DNA of 36,420 bases from assembly GCF_003335585.1 (NCBI RefSeq), contig NZ_QBFD01000017.1, positions 1-36,420 on the forward strand. The letters run 5' to 3'. Shown here one piece after another: positions 31,316-36,420 of this stretch. The notes below the pieces were generated by a model. It was not told the origin of the DNA, made no database searches, and was given only the letters and a program-made list of their open reading frames with translations. Source of the stretch: Sulfitobacter sp. DFL-14 (GTDB lineage: Bacteria > Pseudomonadota > Alphaproteobacteria > Rhodobacterales > Rhodobacteraceae). The translations under genes were made by a program, and so were the position numbers. Within the stretch, counting starts at the first letter, position 1. Each line of letters begins with the position of its first letter.

Positions 31316-32997
31316 AGCCGCCAGAATCCAGCATAGAGACCGGTTTCAGGCAACTGAATTTGCAACGGTGCCGCGTCAGTGTTCCAGATAAGTCGCAGTT
31401 TTGCGCCTGCGGGCCCGCTCACGTCGATCGGATCGGCGGTGAGGGCCAACACATCGCCGGACATCACCGGGCGCTGGTTGATCATAACGGGCCCGTCGGT
31501 CTCGACCCGGTAGGATCCTGCAAAAGGCATCTGCGCCGAGGCTGTCCCCCCGGTCAGTGTCACCACTTGCCCTGCCAGCCAGATTGCCCCGGCGTGGTGG
31601 ACATAGGCCTGACGCAGGACTTGCGCATCCTCGGGCAGCAGGCCCAGAACCCCGCCTGTGCTGGCGTCGGGGCGCATCGCCGCATACAACTCGGCCCGGT
31701 TTGCCAGCAGCAAAGGCGGGTGATTGCGTGCGATCAGGTCTGCAAAAACAGGTTTACCCGCCGCGCGGTAATTGGCGATGCCCCAGGTCGACATGAAGAA
31801 TCCAACCCGTTCAAAGCGCGACATCATGCCGTTCTGGTCAATGTAGGGGATTGGTCCGGGGAAAATCCTGTGAACTTCCGCAATCGTGGCCCGTTGGGCG
31901 GCGTTGCCTTCTGTGAACGCGCGCTGGGTCTGGATCGCCCCGCTTGCCAGCATCAGCACAAGGGCAAGTTTCCAGACAAGCCCGCGCCGCAGCGATTGCG
32001 CGCCGACGGCCACCGCTACCATCAGCGCCGGTACCGCGAAGGGAAAGAAATAGGGAAAGGCGTTGCGGTAGAACAGGACCGACAAGAACGGAAAGGCAAA
32101 CAGCACGAGAACGATCCGCATCCGGTTGCCCGGTGCGGTTTTCAGCCCCACCACAATAAAGATCACCGCGCCCGCGCTTAACAACAGCCAGGCAGAAACC
32201 TCGGGCCAGCGTGGCAACACCCCATTGCCACCAAGAGTGACACGGGCCGCGTCGCCGATATTTTCCTGCGCGCCTGCCCCCGCGACAGCGGTGATGCCTG
32301 AGGCGTGCCAGAAAAACAGGACCGCCGCGAGGGCAAGCGCCAGAACTGCCGCCACAAGGCAACGCATGACAAGGCGCCGGTCATCCCATCGCCAGACAAG
32401 CATGCCAATGAAGACCGGCAGATACAGCGCCGATTTGATGGTCACAAGCAGCGCAAAGGCACAAAGGACCGCAGCCAGAATGATCTGTACCGGTCCCATG
32501 CGGCTGATCATCATAAGCGCCAGCGCGCACATCAGCAGGCCGGCGGCCATCGGGTCGGCGCGAAAGCTGGCCCCATGGGCAATGGCAAAACCCGAGGTGA
32601 TAAAGGCAAGAACCGCGATATCGGCGGCTGTTTGGTCCGCCAGCGCGGCGGCGATCCGGTGCAGCGACAGACAGGTCGCCCCAAAGAACCCCAGCATGAC
32701 AAGCCGGGCCATCGCGATCTGATCGACCTCATTTGCCGAAAACTCCGACAGCCAGCCGAAAGCATGGACAAAAACAGTCTGCAAAGGGCGGTCAAGCCGC
32801 CCGTCGAGGTGTGCATGCACATGCGACAGGAAATAGAATTCGTCCCAGTTGATATTGCGCGTCCACGTCATGACGGCCATGGCTGCCAACGCACAGACCA
32901 GGGCAAAACGGGTCAGATAGCGAAAGGTGTCAGCACTGTGATCCTGCCAAACGTTCGAACCGGACGGTACGGTGATCCCGTCAGGATGCATTTGCAA
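31312..32997 (-). CDS. GT-C membrane glycosyltransferase (PMT/ArnT/GT39-like)
   Basis: A 561-residue membrane protein with about ten to eleven helices followed by a soluble C-terminal domain of roughly 150 residues. The first periplasmic loop has NINWDEFYFLSHVHAHLDGR, containing the acidic pair (DE) typical of GT-C enzymes that use lipid-linked sugars. It overlaps the GT2 gene by 17 bases and the next gene by four. It likely transfers a sugar from the lipid-linked donor made by the GT2 enzyme to an envelope acceptor on the periplasmic face; this pairing is inferred from family behaviour. Confidence 0.82.
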   Translation of the reverse strand: MQMHPDGITVPSGSNVWQDHSADTFRYLTRFALVCALAAMAVMTWTRNINWDEFYFLSHVHAHLDGRLDRPLQTVFVHAFGWLSEFSANEVDQIAMARLVMLGFFGATCLSLHRIAAALADQTAADIAVLAFITSGFAIAHGASFRADPMAAGLLMCALALMMISRMGPVQIILAAVLCAFALLVTIKSALYLPVFIGMLVWRWDDRRLVMRCLVAAVLALALAAVLFFWHASGITAVAGAGAQENIGDAARVTLGGNGVLPRWPEVSAWLLLSAGAVIFIVVGLKTAPGNRMRIVLVLFAFPFLSVLFYRNAFPYFFPFAVPALMVAVAVGAQSLRRGLVWKLALVLMLASGAIQTQRAFTEGNAAQRATIAEVHRIFPGPIPYIDQNGMMSRFERVGFFMSTWGIANYRAAGKPVFADLIARNHPPLLLANRAELYAAMRPDASTGGVLGLLPEDAQVLRQAYVHHAGAIWLAGQVVTLTGGTASAQMPFAGSYRVETDGPVMINQRPVMSGDVLALTADPIDVSGPAGAKLRLIWNTDAAPLQIQLPETGLYAGFWRL

Positions 32998-33973
32998 ACT
33001 CAGCCGGGCGGATCACCGTGTTGGCCCGTTGAGCACGCAACGGCCCTCTGAGCAATTCGCGGGCGCGGATGTCTTCCAGCAGGCTGCGATTTGCCGCGAT
33101 GAGATCCGCGATCACACCCACCGCAAAAAGGATCGTCGCCATGGCCAAGAGCACACCGGACAGAACCAGCGATTGCACGTGGCCGGCACCGCCGTCCGTT
33201 GCGTAGATGTATAGGAACCGCCCGACACCGACGAGCGCTGGCAAGGCAAAGATCGCCGCAAGGGTCAGGAAGAATTGCAGCGGGGCGTATATCACAAAAA
33301 CCCGCAGGATCGTCTTAATCGAACGCGTAATGTACTGGCCCATGCCCCGGAACAGTCGCGATGGCCGCGTGACCCGGTTCACCCGCACCGGCACCGAGGT
33401 CATGGGGATGCGCTTGCGTCCCGCCTGAATGATGGTTTCCAAGGTGTAAGTGTATGTATTTACGACGCAAAGGCGCGCCGCCGCATCACGGGCATAGGCC
33501 CGAAAGCCGCTGGGTGCATCCGGAATATCAGTGCCGCTGGCAAGCCTTACAACCCAACTGCCCAGACGTTGCAGGGCTTTCTTTACGGGGGAAAAGCTCT
33601 CGATCTCGGTGATCGGGCGCGCACCCACAACGATCTGCGCGCGGCGTTCCAGCACCGGGGTGATCAGCGTGGGAATGTCATCCGCGCAATATTGGTTGTC
33701 GGCGTCGGTGTTCACGATGATGTCCGCCCCCAGGGCGAGACATTCCTCGATCCCGGAAAGAAACGACCGCGCGAGGCCCACGTGGCTGCTCATTTGCAGG
33801 ACATGATCGGCCCCGGCTTTGCGCGCCACTTCAACCGTCTTGTCGGTCGATCCGTCGTCGATGACCAGCACTTCAACGCTTGTGACACCTGCAATCTTGC
33901 GCGGGATCGCCGCGATCGCTTCGGCAAGCGTCTCTTCTTCGTTCAAAGCCGGTATCTGGACGATCAATTTCAT
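32981..33973 (-). CDS. Family 2 glycosyltransferase, polyprenyl-phosphate-sugar synthase-like
   Basis: A 330-residue GT-A enzyme. Motifs are IPALNEEETLAEAI, VIDDGSTD (37-44) and the DxD-type NTDADNQY (D90, D92), with two hydrophobic segments after residue 230 that anchor it in the membrane. This layout matches dolichol/undecaprenyl-phosphate mannosyl- or glucosyl-transferases that feed GT-C enzymes. ATG at 33973 has GGGAG seven bases ahead. It is the first gene of the six-gene operon and is preceded by a 20-base palindrome. Confidence 0.9.
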   Translation of the reverse strand: MKLIVQIPALNEEETLAEAIAAIPRKIAGVTSVEVLVIDDGSTDKTVEVARKAGADHVLQMSSHVGLARSFLSGIEECLALGADIIVNTDADNQYCADDIPTLITPVLERRAQIVVGARPITEIESFSPVKKALQRLGSWVVRLASGTDIPDAPSGFRAYARDAAARLCVVNTYTYTLETIIQAGRKRIPMTSVPVRVNRVTRPSRLFRGMGQYITRSIKTILRVFVIYAPLQFFLTLAAIFALPALVGVGRFLYIYATDGGAGHVQSLVLSGVLLAMATILFAVGVIADLIAANRSLLEDIRARELLRGPLRAQRANTVIRPAEFANAS

Positions 33974-33984
33974 AGCACTGCTCC

Positions 33985-34004
33985 CATTTAGTTATCCCTA
34001 AATG
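33985..34004. promoter_or_regulatory. Palindrome in the leader of the envelope operon
   Basis: A perfect 7-bp inverted repeat, CATTTAG-TTATCC-CTAAATG, lies 12 to 31 bases upstream of the GT2 start, next to its ribosome site. It could be an operator or an mRNA hairpin affecting translation. No T-run follows, so a terminator is unlikely. Confidence 0.4.
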
Positions 34005-34097
34005 TCAGGCCCCTGCGTCAGAAATAAGGCAAAATGGCATCAAGGCCGGTTAGAGCAGTATAGCTTCCGGGTGCGTATAACTCATTGGCCCTGTTAA

Positions 34098-34400
34098 GTT
34101 AAGTTTACGGTGCCATCCCGACCAGAGCTGCCCGGATCGGTGACCCCGGCCACACCCCTGAAGGTTTCACATGTTGCGTTCACGGGACAACTTCGCGCGG
34201 AGGATGCCAGAGGCGCAGTTTTCGCGCTGCTGGGCCGGTTGAATGGATCTTTCAGCGCGGAGCACGGGATCGGTCAGAGCAAGCTGCCGGTGATGGCCGC
34301 CTTGAAAGAGCCTGCGCAACTGGCGACAATGCGCGCGATCAAGGCGGCGCTCGACCCGTCCGACATCATGAATCCCGGCAAGCTCTTGCCGCCAGACTGA
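34098..34400 (+). pseudogene. C-terminal remnant of a GlcD-type FAD-linked oxidase
   Basis: From about 34190 the plus strand encodes the conserved C-terminus of FAD-linked 2-hydroxyacid dehydrogenases (GSFSAEHGIGQSKLPVMAAL, then ATMRAIKAALDPSDIMNPGK) with a normal stop. The FAD-binding domain and the metal-site GDGNxH segment are missing, and a stop codon lies in frame just upstream at 34095. The original substrate was likely a D-2-hydroxyacid. It lies 58 bases ahead of the ThDP enzyme gene and may once have been its operon partner. Confidence 0.82.
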
Positions 34401-34458
34401 GACGCAAGTCTCTGGACAGTTGCACTTATCCCGAACGGGTTTTTGAAGGAACAGACAA

Positions 34459-36087
34459 ATGTCGGATCAAAAGGAATACATGCACCAATCCATCGCGCAG
34501 GCGGTGCGCGACCATGGCATCGGGACCATGTTCGGATTGGTGGGGGACGCCAATCTCTTCATGGCCAATCACTTTGTGAATGGATGCGGCGGCACCATGG
34601 TTTCCGCTGTGCACGAAGGCGGGTCTGTCCTCATGGCTTTGGCCTACGCGCAGGTCACCGCGGGCGTCGGGGTTGCGACGGTGACCCAGGGCCCCGGCCT
34701 GACCAATTGCGTCACCGCATTGAGGGAAGGGGTGGTCGCCCGCCGCCCGATCATCCTTCTGTGCGGCGATACGCCTGTAATGGCGCCGTTCCACCCGCAA
34801 AACATAGACCAGCGGGAAATAGTCAAGGCCACGGGCGCCGGATTCGAGCAGGTGCAATCGCCGGAAACCGCGTCCCGCAATGTCGCGAACGCCTTTTACC
34901 GCGCGCGGAAGGAAAGACGCCCCATCGTCGTGAATATCCCGGCGGATTTCATGTGGGCGGAGGTCAAGCATCAGACCGTCGTATTGCCGACGCCGCAGAT
35001 TCTGGCCGTGGTGACGGAAGGCTCGGCGCATGAAGAAGCTCTCGGCATGATCGCCTCGGCTAAGCGCCCGTTGATTCTGGCGGGGGCGGGGGCGGTTTCC
35101 GCGCGGGACAAGCTCATCGCGCTGGCCGAGAGGCTGGACGCGCCACTGGCCACTACGCTGAAAGGCACCGGGCTTTTCCGCGGTCACCCCAACAACATCG
35201 GCTATTTCGGCACTCTGAGCACCGCGGCGGCCTATGATGTCATCGCCGCCGCCGATTGCGTCATCGCCTTTGGCACATGGCTGCATTTTCTGTCCACTGA
35301 TCGCGGCGAGTTGCTGAAGGGCAAGCGGGTTATCCAGATCAACAACAGCCCGTCGGAAATCGGCGCCTTCTACCACCCCGATGCGGTTCTGGTCGCCGAC
35401 GCCGGGCAGACCGCCGACAACATTCTCTACTGGCTGGACGAGGCCGAGATTCCCCCCTCGGGATTTGCGAGCGAATTGCCTTCCGGGGATATCTCGGTGC
35501 ATCCCAAGGGCGATCCGAAGAAGTCCAAAGCCGGGTGCATCGATTTCGAATACGCGCTGGACCGTCTGAACGAAGCCCTCCCGCAGGACCGGATCATGCT
35601 GACCGATGGCGGGCGGTTCATCACCGAGGTCTGGTGCCGGATCTCCGTTCCCGACCCGAGAAGCTTCCACATGAGCGACAATTTCGCGGCCATTGGTCAG
35701 GGGATGCAGCAGGCAATCGGGGCAGCGCATGGCGACCCCGCACGCCCGGTGGTTCTGTTCACCGGGGATGGCGGATTCATGATGGGGGGCATGAACGAGT
35801 TCAATACGGCCGTGCGCACGAAATGCGACCTGATCGTCATCATCTGCAACGATTCCGCCTATGGGGCCGAGCATGTGCAGATGCTGGATCGCCAGATGGA
35901 TCCGTCACTGACCGAGTTCAGCTGGCCGTCCTTCGCCGAAACCGCCAGAGCCCTTGGCGGAGAAGGTGTGCAAGTGACGTCGCCCGAGGAACTGGAGACC
36001 GCCATTGAGGCTATCCGCGCCCGGAAAGGCCCGATTGTCGTGGAGCTGCAGCTGGATCCCAACAACGTCCCGCGGATGCGCATGTGA
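34459..36087 (+). CDS. ThDP-dependent enzyme, acetolactate synthase/2-oxoacid decarboxylase-like
   Basis: A 542-residue thiamine-diphosphate enzyme with the three-domain layout (PYR, central, PP). The activating glutamate is in SAVHEGGSVLMALAYAQ (about residue 53). The cofactor motif is FTGDGGFMMGGMNEFNTAV with CNDSAYG closing it, so the usual NN is ND. AAGGA is eight bases before the ATG. It is not a close copy of the ThDP enzyme at 7983-9704. Its neighbour is a dead hydroxyacid oxidase, so its old role may have been decarboxylation of the corresponding 2-oxoacid. Catalytic acetolactate synthase is unlikely since no small regulatory subunit gene is present. Exact reaction unknown. Confidence 0.88.
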   Translation: MSDQKEYMHQSIAQAVRDHGIGTMFGLVGDANLFMANHFVNGCGGTMVSAVHEGGSVLMALAYAQVTAGVGVATVTQGPGLTNCVTALREGVVARRPIILLCGDTPVMAPFHPQNIDQREIVKATGAGFEQVQSPETASRNVANAFYRARKERRPIVVNIPADFMWAEVKHQTVVLPTPQILAVVTEGSAHEEALGMIASAKRPLILAGAGAVSARDKLIALAERLDAPLATTLKGTGLFRGHPNNIGYFGTLSTAAAYDVIAAADCVIAFGTWLHFLSTDRGELLKGKRVIQINNSPSEIGAFYHPDAVLVADAGQTADNILYWLDEAEIPPSGFASELPSGDISVHPKGDPKKSKAGCIDFEYALDRLNEALPQDRIMLTDGGRFITEVWCRISVPDPRSFHMSDNFAAIGQGMQQAIGAAHGDPARPVVLFTGDGGFMMGGMNEFNTAVRTKCDLIVIICNDSAYGAEHVQMLDRQMDPSLTEFSWPSFAETARALGGEGVQVTSPEELETAIEAIRARKGPIVVELQLDPNNVPRMRM

Positions 36088-36420
36088 AAATTCGGCCAAG
36101 TCACCGGCAACGCGCCGCCCGTCGTCGCGACGGCAGGTCGGGCGGTTCCGTCGCAAATTTCCGAGTGGATTGAGATTAGCCGTTCGCTGGACATGATTAT
36201 GCCGCGAGCTACGCAAACTGCTGAAAAACGTTGAGCCCGTTGACGTGTTGTCAGATTGACTTCCCACATTCAGGTGGGGCGGGACCGGCCCCCGTTCAGG
36301 TATTGTCTCGTTAACTTCTGACTTACGAAGGTATCCTGATGCTCGGGTGGCGGCATTCCAGGTGTCGTAGTACCCTAATAAAAGAGAAATTACCGCTTCT
36401 GGCCTATTTTGGCGATTTCT
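36088..36420. other. Gene-free right end of the window
   Basis: These 333 bases after the ThDP enzyme show no recognisable gene. A plus-strand tract near 36190-36258 reads LCRELRKLLKNVEPVDVLSD before a stop, which looks protein-like but lacks a start and family. A short CCCAC ... GTGGG pair at about 36262-36278 is followed by GC-rich then AT-rich sequence. A mobile-element border is possible but unproven. Confidence 0.3.

Noticed and set aside
34459..36087. Biosynthetic acetolactate synthase large subunit (IlvB)
   Set aside because: No small subunit gene follows, and the length, the ND in the ThDP motif and the catabolic neighbourhood do not fit.
1..36420. CRISPR array, tRNA/rRNA genes, phage genes or complete IS elements
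   Set aside because: No regularly spaced repeats, no tRNA-like or rRNA sequence, no phage structural genes and no intact transposase with terminal repeats were found on reading both strands.

Overview
The window looks like chromosomal accessory DNA from an alphaproteobacterium, most likely a Rhodobacteraceae/Roseobacter-type organism. The evidence is high GC with long antisense open frames, alphaproteobacterial-style LysR/AraC/LuxR regulators, a LivFGHM-type ABC importer, a TRAP-TAXI system and decayed IS/enzyme relics at module borders. The taxonomic call is an inference from gene content only. No rRNA, tRNA, CRISPR array or intact insertion sequence was seen.

Layout. (1) 1-215: remnant of an IS5-type transposase. 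(2) 297-5301, minus strand: MFS sugar transporter, GH3 beta-glucosidase with a PA14-like insert, and an AraC regulator. (3) 5648-6388, minus: LuxR-type regulator. (4) 6513-9704, minus: ThDP-dependent 2-oxoacid decarboxylase-like enzyme, then an aryl-aldehyde dehydrogenase, divergent from a LysR regulator (9952-10866, plus). (5) 10918-16889, minus: six-gene operon for a branched-chain-amino-acid-type ABC importer whose last gene is an amidase-signature hydrolase. (6) 17234-20194, minus: FMN-dependent 2-hydroxyacid dehydrogenase closely resembling (S)-mandelate dehydrogenase, cobalt-type nitrile hydratase alpha, nitrile hydratase beta split into two genes, and a nitrile hydratase activator with a His-rich tail. 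(7) 20407-20577, plus: dead GMC oxidoreductase tail. (8) 20735-26976, minus: LysR regulator, sulfatase, TAXI-type binding protein and fused TRAP permease. (9) 27311-33973, minus: compact six-gene envelope glycosylation/lipid operon. (10) 34098-36087, plus: truncated FAD-linked oxidase tail and a second ThDP enzyme. The last 330 bases hold nothing recognisable.

How the genes work together. Blocks 4 to 6 form a chemically complete route: hydroxynitrile -> hydroxyamide (nitrile hydratase) -> 2-hydroxyacid (amidase) -> 2-oxoacid (FMN dehydrogenase) -> aldehyde (ThDP decarboxylase) -> carboxylic acid (aldehyde dehydrogenase), with a dedicated importer and a LysR regulator. The resemblance of the dehydrogenase to MdlB and of the aldehyde dehydrogenase to NahF/vanillin dehydrogenases points to mandelonitrile -> mandelamide -> mandelate -> benzoylformate -> benzaldehyde -> benzoate. 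The nearby transporter plus cytoplasmic beta-glucosidase would fit release of mandelonitrile from a cyanogenic glucoside (prunasin/amygdalin type). That last link is speculative, but it would make the left half of the window a cyanogenic-glycoside utilisation island that keeps the nitrile nitrogen instead of releasing cyanide.
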